In this document: piece by piece, positions 8,475-17,842 of the stretch | How the letters are laid out: the number at the start of each line of letters is the position of its first letter | Position numbering within the stretch: the stretch's first letter is position 1 | NCBI GenBank assembly: GCA_964354135.1 | Contig: CAYGZA010000003.1 | Span: 1 to 64,000 of the forward strand | Length of the DNA stretch: 64,000 bases | Reading direction: 5' to 3' | Source: CAYGZA01 sp964354135 | GTDB lineage: Bacteria; Planctomycetota; Planctomycetia; Pirellulales; Thermoguttaceae | The notes under the pieces: generated by a model | Databases searched by the model: none | What the model saw: only the letters and a program-made list of their open reading frames with translations | Told to the model about the DNA's origin: nothing | Position numbers and translations under genes: made by a program

Positions 8475-9989
8475 TCATTGCGGGACGTCCTCCCGGCCGG
8501 GCAGGAGAAACCCGCGCTCGATCAACTGGCGCATTACTTGGAGGCACGGCGGCGCGATCCTGGCCGGATCCTCCTGGATTGCCGCCGCCAATTCGGCGAT
8601 CAGGTCGCGCAAGGGGCGCCGGCCGTCGCACTGCCCGATCAGGCGGACCGCCAGCGGGTCCACGCGCCCCGAAAAAGCCAGCCCCCGCTGGAGGCGGAGT
8701 TCCGACTCGGCGAGGCACCACGTCCCCTCAGCCGGCTCATAGTGCTGCTCCAGGCGGGCATCGGGCGAAACGCGGAGCCGCTTTTCGAGGAGCGACTCAT
8801 CGTCGCGCACCGTCTCCAGGAAGTCGCGGACCTCAAACGCCAGCAGCACGGCTTCTCCGGCGGGCCCGAGCATCTTCCCGGGTCCGTCGTCCGCGCGGAC
8901 CCAGTTGGCCGACCCGCTCCGCCGCCGCATCGTGATCACGCCGCCGCTAACGGCCTCGATCCGCTCCCGCTCGTAATAGGCCACCCATTCCTCGAAACGG
9001 CGGCTGAAGCGTTCCGGGGCGTCCCGTTCGGTATGCCGGATCCACTTCGCGGCGTAGGCGGCCGAATCGAGCGTGTCGGTCCGCATGGCCCACGCGTCGC
9101 AGCCGGTCCCTTCAAACCAGCCGGCCAGGCGGTCGCGCCAGTCCTGCCCGGCAAGGTGGACCCAATTGCAGAGGATCTGGCAGTAGCCGCCCTCAGCGAG
9201 AAACGCGGGCACACGGCGAACGATCGTCTGCGTGACTTCATCGCCGCGCATCCCGCTGTCGCGGTAAATGTAGCGGGCCTCCGGCGAGATCACGAAGGGC
9301 GGATTGGAGACGACCAGATCGAAGCGGCGGCCGCGGACGGGCTCGAACAGGTCCCCCTCCAGGCACTCGACGTTGGAGAGGTTGTTCAACCGCGCGTTGA
9401 AGGCGGCAAGGCGCACCGCGCGAGGATTGCGGTCCACGGCCGACACGCCCGCGCTGTGCCGCGCCGCCAGGAACGCCTGGAAGCCGCAGCCGGTGCCCAG
9501 GTCCAGCGTCGAGGAGGATGGCCGCCGCACGGTCACGTTGGCCAGGGTGAGCGAGCTGCTGCCGATCCCCATCACGTAGTCGGGCGCCAGCCCGGCCTCG
9601 ATCCGTTGCGGCTGATCGGACGCCAGCACGAGGCCTTGAAAGGGCAGCAGTTGCACTGCGGCGGCCACCGCGGCCCCTCGCGCCTCGACCAGCCCCGACC
9701 GGACCCACTCCTCCGGCTCCATCGGCGCTACGGTTCTGCGGAAGACGTCGGCATCGACCGGGACGCCGATGAGGAACAGGCGAATCAGGGTGTCCCGGAA
9801 AGTTCCGCTCCCCGTGCGCCGCAAGAGCAGGGGAACATCCTGGCCTGAGATGGAGCGGATCGCCTCTCCGCCGAGGGCCTCGGCGACGCCCCGATCCGTG
9901 AAATCGGCCTGCGCGAGGACCTCGCGGATGCGATCGCAGACCTCCGGATCCCGCAAGGAGAAGGCCGGTTCGCCGGGAGGGCGTTGCAC
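8475..9989 (-). CDS. PrmC/HemK-like SAM methyltransferase
   Basis: 504 aa starting at GTG. The N-terminal ~170 residues are an all-alpha/mixed domain of the type that precedes the catalytic domain in large HemK-like methyltransferases. The class I Rossmann domain then follows: TLDLGTGCGFQAFLAA (SAM-binding loop), VDRNPRAV (acidic ribose site), ECLEGDLFEP, and the catalytic VVSNPPF typical of enzymes that methylate Gln/Asn or adenine amino groups. A further ~200 residues at the C-terminus are unlike plain PrmC (about 280 aa). The target may be a release factor or another protein; it cannot be fixed from sequence. It lies 30 bases downstream of the HEAT protein and may be co-transcribed with it. 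Confidence 0.75.
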   Translation of the reverse strand: MQRPPGEPAFSLRDPEVCDRIREVLAQADFTDRGVAEALGGEAIRSISGQDVPLLLRRTGSGTFRDTLIRLFLIGVPVDADVFRRTVAPMEPEEWVRSGLVEARGAAVAAAVQLLPFQGLVLASDQPQRIEAGLAPDYVMGIGSSSLTLANVTVRRPSSSTLDLGTGCGFQAFLAARHSAGVSAVDRNPRAVRLAAFNARLNNLSNVECLEGDLFEPVRGRRFDLVVSNPPFVISPEARYIYRDSGMRGDEVTQTIVRRVPAFLAEGGYCQILCNWVHLAGQDWRDRLAGWFEGTGCDAWAMRTDTLDSAAYAAKWIRHTERDAPERFSRRFEEWVAYYERERIEAVSGGVITMRRRSGSANWVRADDGPGKMLGPAGEAVLLAFEVRDFLETVRDDESLLEKRLRVSPDARLEQHYEPAEGTWCLAESELRLQRGLAFSGRVDPLAVRLIGQCDGRRPLRDLIAELAAAIQEDPARIAPPCLQVMRQLIERGFLLPGREDVPQ

Positions 9990-10019
9990 CGTCAGGCTCC
10001 GCGAACGGGTGACGCCCGG

Positions 10020-10934
10020 CTAGCGGGCCCGGCCTCCGGTGGCCAGGATCCGCCCCTGGAATCGCACTTCTCTCTGGGTCGCGGACGCGGGCACCACGAG
10101 GCCCTGGGTGGTCCGTCTGTCGAGCCCGCCGTCGTCGATCTGGACGAAGCCGGCGGAAGTCACGCCGTCGCCGCCGTCGGCCGACGAGGCGGAGGGCTCC
10201 GCGGCCTTGGGGGCCGCCTTGCCATCCTTGGCCGGCGCGGGCGTCGGCTCCGGAGAAGGCGCCTCGCCTCCATCCGGCTTCTTGGGCTCGGCCGGCGGGG
10301 CCACCTGCTCGCAGGCGGCCAGGGCGTTCGCCGCGGCGGCCCTGACGCGTGGGGAGGGCTCAATCCAACAACCGTGGGCGTCCTGCCCTTCGGCGACCTT
10401 CTTCAGCTTGGCAACCACCTTGGGATCGCAGCAACTGGTGTAGTTGCAGGCGGCGCAGAGGTTCCCCGAGCAGTGACACAGCGCAATGGCCGCCTGGTAG
10501 CGGACCTCTTCCGTGCAGTCTTCCAGGGCGCCCAGGAGGGCGTCTTTCAGGTCCTCCTTGTTCTTGGCGCATCCGCAGCAGACGGTGGCCAGATACTTGA
10601 TCGCCTTGATCTTCTGGGGAGCGAGGTCGGCGTCGGCCTTGATCTTGGCGGCGACCTTAATGGCATCGTTGGGCGACTCGAGGTTTTCCGGATCGGCAAT
10701 CCGTTTCATGGGAGGTTTCCGCTCCAGCTTCGGATGATTCCCCTTGGGGTTCACCGTGGCGTCGCGGATCTTGTTCACGCCCTGCGGGATGCCCAGGAAA
10801 TTCCAGAGCGTCACAGGGGCCTTCGCAACCGCCGCGGCGGCCTGCGCTTCGGCGGCGTAGGCTTGGCCGCCTGCCGCAAGCGTTAGGAGAGCGGCCACTG
10901 CCAAGCCCATCCCGAAATAGATCGCAGTCTTCAT
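10020..10934 (-). CDS. Exported Cys-rich HEAT-repeat protein
   Basis: 304 aa. The start at 10934 is preceded by an AGGAG site and gives a clean signal peptide (MKTAIYFGMGLAVAALL...AYA). The mature part has two or more HEAT-like helical repeats (DAIKVAAKIKADADLAPQKI, DALLGALEDCTEEVRYQAA, PRVRAAAANALAAC) with many cysteines between them (VCCGCAKN, CHCSGNLCAACNYTSCC). The C-terminal ~100 residues are Pro/Ala/Asp-rich and low in complexity. It probably acts as a periplasmic or cell-surface scaffold. The cysteines could bind metal or form disulfides. No enzymatic motif is seen. Confidence 0.65.
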   Translation of the reverse strand: MKTAIYFGMGLAVAALLTLAAGGQAYAAEAQAAAAVAKAPVTLWNFLGIPQGVNKIRDATVNPKGNHPKLERKPPMKRIADPENLESPNDAIKVAAKIKADADLAPQKIKAIKYLATVCCGCAKNKEDLKDALLGALEDCTEEVRYQAAIALCHCSGNLCAACNYTSCCDPKVVAKLKKVAEGQDAHGCWIEPSPRVRAAAANALAACEQVAPPAEPKKPDGGEAPSPEPTPAPAKDGKAAPKAAEPSASSADGGDGVTSAGFVQIDDGGLDRRTTQGLVVPASATQREVRFQGRILATGGRAR

Positions 10935-11319
10935 CCTGCTCTTCTCCTGATTCTCTATTGCCAGACGTGCCAACGGATCGCCGCAAGCGTGCAATGTTGG
11001 GTCCGCGTCGCGGCACGTCCCGAGCACCCCTTCCAACAGGGATGACATTCGGAACCCGTGCTTCACGTCTGGCAGGCATCTCCCGTCGAAACGACACTAC
11101 CGAAGACTCTCTTTCTAGGATCCCCGAAAGAGATTCCGGTCCTACCTCGGGAAATGGCTTTCCCGAGGGTTCATCGTCTACTACATTTTCCACCTTTAGG
11201 ACTTGTGACGCGCCTCTCTCAATTTGCGCAGTTTGCCCATTTATCCACGACTTGCTGCCCTAAGTCCCTGTCGGACCTGAAGATGTCGCGGAAGCCGCCG
11301 GGAGACATCGCCCTGAGCC

Positions 11320-11586
11320 CTACTCCAACGGCAGTCGCACCGGCCGGCCCCCTTCGGCAATCGACCGGTCGATGGCCAGGCACAGCTCGTGCGTGCGGTA
11401 GGCGTCGAAGTCATTGCGGATCGCGCAGTCCAGGCCGAGGCGGCCGGCCAATTGCTCGGCCCGCTCCTTGTGGAGGTCGCCGATCGAGACGATCCGCGCG
11501 TGGGGGTTCTTCAGCCAACTGGCGGCATGCGCCCCGGCCACCCAGCCCGCACCGTGGATGGCGACTCCGAGTCTGCACTCCTCCAT
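11320..11586 (-). pseudogene. Internally deleted Gfo/Idh/MocA oxidoreductase
   Basis: 88 codons remain. The first ~62 residues are the N-terminal NAD-binding region of a Gfo/Idh/MocA oxidoreductase (GVAIHGAGWVAGAHAASWL, then IVSIGDLHKERAEQLA). The last ~24 (THELCLAIDRSIAEGGRPVR...) are the usual extreme C-terminus of the same family. About 250-300 residues of catalytic core are missing between them without a frameshift, so the frame survives but the enzyme cannot work. Its 5' 76 bases overlap the 3' end of ccsA in another frame, which may mean that the ccsA tail was also reshaped by the event. Confidence 0.75.
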
Positions 11587-13370
11587 CGTACCCTCCCGAG
11601 CCGGGGGAATTGCGGCATCGCAGCGGCGGCGACGTAGAGGAGCTGGATCGCGACGGCGCCGAAGACGTAGAGCTGGCCGTCGCTGCCGCCGCTGTCGACG
11701 TAGCTGTGCAGCCCGGTGCCCAGCACGAAGTTGACGCCGTACCACGCCATGACGACCAGGGAGAAACAGATCACCGAAAGGGCCGCCAGGCCGAGGTCGC
11801 GGACCCAGCCGGCGTAGCGGGCGTGGAGCACCGCCAGGTAGCCGAGCAGGGCGATCAGGGCCCAGACTTCCTTGGGGTCCCAACCCCAGAACCGGCCCCA
11901 GGAGTAGTCCGCCCACACGCCGCCCAGGATCGTCCCGATCGCCAGGAGCAGCACGCCGACCTGCAACGCCTTGTACGTGAACCGGCTGAGGGAACCGATG
12001 ACCTCCCGGTTCTGCGAGCGGAACAGGAAGTAGCCGAGCGTGATGTTGCCGATCCCCAGGGCCAGGGCGAACGCCGCGTAGCTCAGCGTGATCGACATCA
12101 CGTGGGTCACCAGCCAGAAGTTGCTCCGCAGCACCGGCTGCAACGGGCGCAGGCTGGGGTTGAGAATCGCGGGGCAATTGTCGGCGAGGATCAGGGCGAT
12201 CGTCGAGACGGCCGCGGCGGCGGCAAGAACGTACCGCGTGCGGTAGATGATCTCGAAGAGCAGGCCGAAGACCGCCGTGCCCAGACCCAGGTATACGACC
12301 GACTCGTACATGTTGGTGACCGGGGCCCTGCCGGAAATCGCGACCCGCATTCCAAAACCGACGAGCATCGCCAGAAGCCCCGCGGCGAAGCTCGCGATGC
12401 CCGCGACGTAAAAGGGCCTCCATCGCGTTCCCATGCTCAGGAGCGTACAGAGAAAGGCCAGCGTCGTGAAGGCCCAGGCGAAGCGGAAGGGGGCCCAGCG
12501 GTTGTACGCCACCTCCAAGCCGACGGCGGCCGGCGTGGGGTAGCTTCCCAGCTCCGGCCCGGCCTCCGCCAGCGCGGCGAGGAAGTCCGACGACGCTTCG
12601 TTGAACTCCTCCGGCCGGTTCGCCGCATAGGCCGCCCGGACCCGAAGGAACTTCTCCTTCAGCTTCCGCATCAGACCGGTTGGATCCTTTGCGTCGCTCA
12701 TCTCGGTCCGCAGCAGCTCCGCGGCGGGGAGCCATTCCTGGTGTTCGCTGCCGGGAACGGGAACCAGCGCCAGCCGCCGCCCGCTCCGGTGCTCCCGGTA
12801 AGCCCAGTAGTTGTTGACCAGATCCACGGCCTTGCGCTCGAAGGCGGGCAGGGTCCGCTCGTCGCTCCGCCGGAGCTTCTCGGCCCACGACAAGAGCGGC
12901 GTTTGGCCGCCCGTGTGCGGATCGCGGATCTTCGCCTGGCTCAATTGGTAGGGCGAGAGGTACTTCTCGCCGGCGGGCATGCCGATCGCTTGGCGCAACT
13001 GGAGGTAATCGACTCGCAGGAGCGGGGCGTTGTCCCATTTGTCGGGCTTTTGCGGGGGACGATGTCCCATCGCGGCTCCGCCGTGCGCCGCCGGCGCTTG
13101 GTCCGAGCCCTGCCAATCGAAGAGCATCGCCAGATAGACCGCGGCCGGGCTGAGCCTCTCGCCGGTCTGCGGATCGGGGAAGCTCGCCCGGTTGCAGAGC
13201 GTCCGGAGGGTCTCCCAGGCCAGCGTGTCCAGCGGCTTGGCCCGGCCGCCGTCCTGGACCGGCAGGTATCGCCACGGCTCCCAGTTCATGGAGGAATCGC
13301 CCCGGTCCTCGGAAAACGCCGTCGCGCCGATCGCAAGGCAAACCGTCAACGCCGCGAGCAGATATCGCAT
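11511..13370 (-). CDS. ccsA: Cytochrome c assembly protein CcsA (System II)
   Basis: 619 aa starting at the ATG at 13370 with a signal-like first helix. Residues ~25-310 form a soluble, presumably periplasmic extension; the C-terminal half has about eight membrane helices with the CcsA signature, a Trp-rich WADYSWGRFWGWDPKEVW near residue 490 that presents haem to apocytochrome. With ResB it makes the haem-export and cytochrome c synthetase complex of System II. The order on this strand is hemA, resB, ccsA (gap to resB 68 bases), a common arrangement linking haem supply and attachment. The last ~25 residues (basic, no helix) overlap the oxidoreductase remnant and may not be original. Confidence 0.9.
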   Translation of the reverse strand: MRYLLAALTVCLAIGATAFSEDRGDSSMNWEPWRYLPVQDGGRAKPLDTLAWETLRTLCNRASFPDPQTGERLSPAAVYLAMLFDWQGSDQAPAAHGGAAMGHRPPQKPDKWDNAPLLRVDYLQLRQAIGMPAGEKYLSPYQLSQAKIRDPHTGGQTPLLSWAEKLRRSDERTLPAFERKAVDLVNNYWAYREHRSGRRLALVPVPGSEHQEWLPAAELLRTEMSDAKDPTGLMRKLKEKFLRVRAAYAANRPEEFNEASSDFLAALAEAGPELGSYPTPAAVGLEVAYNRWAPFRFAWAFTTLAFLCTLLSMGTRWRPFYVAGIASFAAGLLAMLVGFGMRVAISGRAPVTNMYESVVYLGLGTAVFGLLFEIIYRTRYVLAAAAAVSTIALILADNCPAILNPSLRPLQPVLRSNFWLVTHVMSITLSYAAFALALGIGNITLGYFLFRSQNREVIGSLSRFTYKALQVGVLLLAIGTILGGVWADYSWGRFWGWDPKEVWALIALLGYLAVLHARYAGWVRDLGLAALSVICFSLVVMAWYGVNFVLGTGLHSYVDSGGSDGQLYVFGAVAIQLLYVAAAAMPQFPRLGRVRWRSADSESPSTVRAGWPGRMPPVG

Positions 13371-13438
13371 GGAATACTCCGTATCAGGGGAAATGGCGTG
13401 CCGCCGCAATGAGCACCACTCCGGTCTTGCAGGCGAAC

Positions 13439-15397
13439 TCAGCCGGCCTCCGAGAGCGTGGTTTCGCGCTGCGATTGCCTCTGCGATTTCGCTGCCTTGG
13501 CGGAAGGCGGCGATCCCGGCTGGCCGTCCTTCCCCGCGGGGCTGCCGGCGGTCGCGGCCGCCTGCCAAGCGGGCTCGGCCGAGCCGTTCTTGCGTCCGCG
13601 GAGCCGCAGGAAGGACGTGACGAAAATCCCCAGGCAAAGGACGAGGCTGCCGGCGTACTTCGAGAACCTGCCGGGGTCGTAGGCCACGCTCAGGACCGAC
13701 GCCTCGCGGCCGTCGGGAAATCCCTCGTAGCTCGACTGGTAGAAGGTGTACCCGCCGTGAACGAGGGGCTCGTTCATGGCGATCTCTCGCTCCTCGTCGA
13801 TTCCGCGGGCGGGGTCGATCAGCCGGACCGAGCTGGCGAACGACGCTTCCCCCATGCCGCCCGGATTCAACCCCCGCTTGAAATCCAGGAGTTTCAGCGA
13901 AAAGCCCAGCGGAACGCGCTCAAACCCGAACGAGATTGCCAGCGGCCCGCGCGGCGTCTGGATCGTGCGGGAGCCGTATTCCGGGTCGTTGCGCTTCATC
14001 CATACTTCGTGGGTCGTTCCCGCGGCCTTGACTTCCACCAGCGCGGCGGCATCCTGGCCTCCGGGCCGTCCGCGGACGAGCTCGACGGGTTGGAAGGTGA
14101 TTTTCCGGCGGGCGTGAGGCAGGTACTCCACCGGCAAAACGGCGAACTGGGCCGCGACCTCGATCCGATCGCCCGGCTTCACCTCACCCCGCGGCTGGTA
14201 CTTGCCGTCCGCGCCCACGCGGCAGTACAGCTTGTCGTCCGGCGTTGCCAGGAACTCAACCCCGGCCGGAGCCGCCGCGGCCGGATGGTGGTACCAGAAC
14301 TTGACCGGGTAGCTCTGCCCGTGGAGCCCGTCGAGACTCAAGAAAGGCATCTTGGCAAAGGCGATTTGCCGCAGGGGCTCCTTGTCGGGCAGATGAAGCC
14401 GCAGCTCCAAGAGCGGATTGGCGGGCTCGTTTCCTTGCGAGACGAAGCGGCCCCGGGCCGCCGGCTTCGCATTGGCCAGATACTCGACGATCTCGACGGA
14501 GATCTTGCTCTGGCCGACGGGCAGCTTCTTGCCCACGTTCTTGCCGACGGGGACGCGCTCGACCCGGCCTTCGTGATGGACGGAGAGGATCCCGTCCTTG
14601 TCTTCGCTGCCGGCGGGGGGCTTGAGAAAGTCGTCCAGCATCGAGGCGACGGGTGTCCGGTACAGCCTCAGCGCGATCGGGCCGATCGGCAGCTCGCCGC
14701 CGAAGGATCCGCTGGTCAGCCACTCTTCGCGAACGGTTTGCCCGTCCGGGCCGGCCAAGGCGAACTTGAGGGCCGGGCCGCCGAGCCCGCCTTCGTCGCC
14801 GATCCAGTCCTCGTCGACGCGGGCATGGCGGTAGAGTTTCAGGACTTTGAGGCCGATGCCGCCCAGCTCGCCGAAATTCAACGTTTCCCCCTCGGGCCAG
14901 TCGCTCGGTCCCGGAGTGAAGCCGAAGGAGACGGACGGCTGCCCGCGCGCCTCGCGGCCCCCCTGCCATTGGACCTCGAACTGGCTGCGATCGGTCAGGA
15001 GCATCGAGCCAACCGTCTCTCCTTCGAGGAAGGAAAGCTGGCCCGTGACCCCGGCGACGAAGGTCTGAATGGAACCGGCCAACACGACCAAGAGCCCGCC
15101 GTGCGTGATCAGGAACCCGATGTGGCGTTTACCCCAAGGGAACCGGATCAAGGCCGCGGCCAGGATGTTCGCCCCCAGCAGGCCCAGAATCGCAATGAAC
15201 CACGCGCTGTGGTAGACGTACCACTGCGCGTAGTCCGCCCCCTTGGCGGCGTCGAGGACCGTGGCCAGCGCGAGCACCGCGGCCAGGATCACTAGCAGGA
15301 GCACCGCCAGTTGCACCGAGGCGAGCCGTTGAAACAGGGCCTTCGCGGCGGCCCGGAGTGGCGAGACCGCCTGGTCCGCGGGGGTGGGGGCTGTCAT
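13439..15397 (-). CDS. resB: ResB/Ccs1 cytochrome c biogenesis protein (System II)
   Basis: 652 aa; ATG at 15397 after a GAGG-type site. Three N-terminal membrane helices are visible (AVLLLVILAAVLALATVL; WFIAILGLLGANILAAALI; GFLITHGGLLVVLAGSI) with a conserved His in the third. A long periplasmic domain of about 430 residues follows (YRHARVDEDWIGDEG, TFYQSSYEGFPDG), and a final helix near 585-605 (AGSLVLCLGIFVTSFL) ends in a basic tail. This is the usual ResB plan. It binds reduced apocytochrome and partners CcsA. It belongs to the hemA-resB-ccsA run; with six multihaem cytochromes nearby its clients are obvious. Confidence 0.9.
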   Translation of the reverse strand: MTAPTPADQAVSPLRAAAKALFQRLASVQLAVLLLVILAAVLALATVLDAAKGADYAQWYVYHSAWFIAILGLLGANILAAALIRFPWGKRHIGFLITHGGLLVVLAGSIQTFVAGVTGQLSFLEGETVGSMLLTDRSQFEVQWQGGREARGQPSVSFGFTPGPSDWPEGETLNFGELGGIGLKVLKLYRHARVDEDWIGDEGGLGGPALKFALAGPDGQTVREEWLTSGSFGGELPIGPIALRLYRTPVASMLDDFLKPPAGSEDKDGILSVHHEGRVERVPVGKNVGKKLPVGQSKISVEIVEYLANAKPAARGRFVSQGNEPANPLLELRLHLPDKEPLRQIAFAKMPFLSLDGLHGQSYPVKFWYHHPAAAAPAGVEFLATPDDKLYCRVGADGKYQPRGEVKPGDRIEVAAQFAVLPVEYLPHARRKITFQPVELVRGRPGGQDAAALVEVKAAGTTHEVWMKRNDPEYGSRTIQTPRGPLAISFGFERVPLGFSLKLLDFKRGLNPGGMGEASFASSVRLIDPARGIDEEREIAMNEPLVHGGYTFYQSSYEGFPDGREASVLSVAYDPGRFSKYAGSLVLCLGIFVTSFLRLRGRKNGSAEPAWQAAATAGSPAGKDGQPGSPPSAKAAKSQRQSQRETTLSEAG

Positions 15398-15599
15398 GGG
15401 GATCGCCTCAAAAGGTTGCCGGCAAGCGCGGGGCAACAACGCCCCAGGATGAGCCTTGCGGAGAGAGAAATGTATTCAATGGAACCCTTTGGGGCAACAC
15501 CACTTCCTGCGGTTCCGGAGCACCGCCAAAGGCCGGAAAGCAAAGGTTACCTCCCCGGTTGTCAAACCCGCGCCAGCCGCCCTCCTCCGCCACCAGCGG

Positions 15600-16871
15600 T
15601 TAATCCTTGATTTGGAAGAGCTTTGTTAATGCCTCCAAGAGCGGGCTGGGAATGCCGTGTCGCGATTCGATGCGGAGCGATTCCATGGGGGGGTGGAGAA
15701 GCTTGTTGACCAGCCGGTCGAAGGACTCGCAGATCTCGCCTCGGGCCTGAGCGTCGAGTCCCGGCAGCTTGTTGAACAGCCGCCGCAGCTCTTCTTCCTT
15801 CGGTTTTTGCCAGCCCTCACGAAGGCGGCGAATCACCGGCCCGACAGCGCGGTGCCGGAGGTCGGCCAAGAACCGCGCGGCCTCCTGCTCGATGATCTTC
15901 AGGGCCTTGGGGAGTTCCTTGTCGCGCTCGCGGCGGTTCCGCTCGCACGCCTGCTGCAGATCGTCGACGGAATAGAGATAGACCCCCGGCCGATCGCCGA
16001 TTTGCGGATCGAAATCGCGGGGAACGGCCAGGTCGAGGATGAAGAGCGGCCGCGGACCGCGCCGGCGCTCGATCGCCGCAAACTGCTCCCCGGTGACGAT
16101 CGCCTCCGGGGCGCCGGTGGTGCTGACCACCAAGTCGGCCTCGGCAAGGGCCTCGGCAAGCCGGTCCCACTCCAAGGCCCGGCCGCTCCATCGCTCCGCC
16201 AGCTCCGCGGCCCGGGAAAAGCTGCGGTTGACCACCGCGATGTCGGCGGCCCCCTCGTTTTTCAGGTACCGCAGGGTCTCCTCGGCCATTTCTCCGGCGC
16301 CGATGACCAGCGTTTTCTTGTCGTCGAACCGCTCGAAGATCTGCCGGGCGAAGTCGGCCACCGCCACGCTCGGAATGCTCACCCGGCGCTGGTGGATGGC
16401 GGTCTCGTTGGCGACCCGCCGGGCGACCTTGACCGCCGCCTGGAACGCGGCGTGGGTCAGCGGCCCCGCGGTGGCCTGCTGGGTCGCCAACTGATACGCC
16501 TGTTTGACCTGCGCGAGGATCTGCGGCTCGCCGACCACCATGCTGTCGAGGCTGCTGGCGACCAGGAACAAGTGCTGCACCGCATCGTGGCCCACCCGCT
16601 CGGAGAAATGCTCCAGCACCTCGTCCAGGTCCGCGCCGCAGCAGCGGGCGAGGAAGGCGGCGATCTGCTGCGACGTCGGGGCCCCCCCGTTGGCCGTCGC
16701 CGTGTAGAGTTCCACCCGGTTGCAGGTGGAAAGGAGGACCGATTCCACCTTGGGGAACTCGCCCCGCAGGCGATCGAGGGCGCAGCGGGCCTCGTCCGCA
16801 CTGAACGCGAACCGCTCGCGAATCGAGATCGGCGCCTCGCGATGGCTGCAACCGAGGACCTGGATCGTCAT
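15600..16871 (-). CDS. hemA: Glutamyl-tRNA reductase
   Basis: 423 aa, the usual length. It reduces glutamyl-tRNA to glutamate-1-semialdehyde, the first committed step of C5 tetrapyrrole synthesis. Motifs: VLGCSHREAPISIRE at the N-terminus; LLSTCNRVELY with the catalytic Cys; GEPQILAQVKQAY; and the NADPH domain LVIGAGEMAEETLRYL. The start at 16871 (MTIQVLGCSH) fits the family; an upstream in-frame extension to 16991 has no family similarity and was rejected. It lies 202 bases upstream of resB on the same strand, coupling haem synthesis to cytochrome c maturation. Confidence 0.95.
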   Translation of the reverse strand: MTIQVLGCSHREAPISIRERFAFSADEARCALDRLRGEFPKVESVLLSTCNRVELYTATANGGAPTSQQIAAFLARCCGADLDEVLEHFSERVGHDAVQHLFLVASSLDSMVVGEPQILAQVKQAYQLATQQATAGPLTHAAFQAAVKVARRVANETAIHQRRVSIPSVAVADFARQIFERFDDKKTLVIGAGEMAEETLRYLKNEGAADIAVVNRSFSRAAELAERWSGRALEWDRLAEALAEADLVVSTTGAPEAIVTGEQFAAIERRRGPRPLFILDLAVPRDFDPQIGDRPGVYLYSVDDLQQACERNRRERDKELPKALKIIEQEAARFLADLRHRAVGPVIRRLREGWQKPKEEELRRLFNKLPGLDAQARGEICESFDRLVNKLLHPPMESLRIESRHGIPSPLLEALTKLFQIKD

Positions 16872-17842
16872 GCGCAATGGAGCCCCTGATCGCTGGTCCC
16901 GATCCCAGGGGCGATTGCGCCCCCCAGATCGCAAGCCCTCGTGGTGCGTATTGAGAAACAACCCCACCCCCAAGGCAATCGCCAAGGACACGAAGCTTAC
17001 GACGGTGAAAATAGGCTACTTTGTCACCCTGCCGGAGAACGATGGAACGGCTCGCGCCGGAGCCCGAACGCGGAATCCTCGGCCATGGGAGCGGTTCGGG
17101 GGGCGAATGATACCGAACGCATCCCGGGGGTGTAAACGCCGATTCCGAGAACCCCCTGCTCCAAGAACCACCTCAATAGATGGCATGATACCACCATTTA
17201 TGGTGTCACAAGGGAATGGTGGCTGGCAGTTCTCCGGCCAAGCGCCGGTAAGAGAGCGGAAGGAGAAGCGGGGCTGACGCGGGACCCATTCTGGAGCGGG
17301 TTCCCATGCCAAGGTAGCGAAGCGAGGCCCCGGTCTGTACGGCTCAAGCCATGGTCCCGGCAGGCGAGATGGCACCGATTGAAACCTGACCACTCGACTC
17401 ATTTTTGTGGTCCAGTTGGCCTGCGGCGCGGGCCGGCTATGCCTCGTCACCCGGATTTTCGGAAGCGCAGGCACAAGCGGTGAGTTGCACGGCCAGGTTA
17501 AGTTGCGCGACAGTCAACCCTCCTTCCTGGGAATCAGGTTGCCGGAATTGCCGTCTGTAAGCCAGAGAGGAATTCGAGAAAGTATGAACTTAGGGCCCGG
17601 AGTTGGGCGAAAAAAACAGACGAAGTCTTAGCTACCTCACATTAGACACTGTACCTACAGGCGATACACCACGCATCCGAGTCACGATGCGCAGTCGGCG
17701 GGGAGCCGATCATCGTTACTGAAGGAGTGACGTATCGAGCCTTGAATCGGATTTCGAGGAGTCACTGAGTTTGGCTTGGTTTCCCGCGCCGACTCAATCG
17801 TCGACGGCTATCACTGCCCACAGACGCAAGGAGGGTAAGACC
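16872..17842. other. 971-base intergenic region between divergent genes
   Basis: Separates hemA (minus) from the 14-haem cytochrome (plus). I see no convincing gene: the open frames here (for example 17407-17631 plus and 17016-17474 minus) have erratic composition and no ribosome sites. A degenerate hairpin (TGATACCACCA / TGGTGTCA, near 17185-17208) is the only local symmetry noticed. The length suggests room for regulation of the two divergent units. Confidence 0.5.

Noticed and set aside
11058..13412. 784-aa plus-strand frame over ccsA
   Set aside because: Antisense to a clear membrane protein; made of Arg/Gln/Gly/Pro runs with no hydrophobic core.
15657..16889. 410-aa plus-strand frame over hemA
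   Set aside because: Antisense shadow; hemA motifs are intact on the minus strand.
17407..17631. 74-aa ORF upstream of the 14-haem cytochrome
   Set aside because: No ribosome site, irregular composition and no family resemblance.
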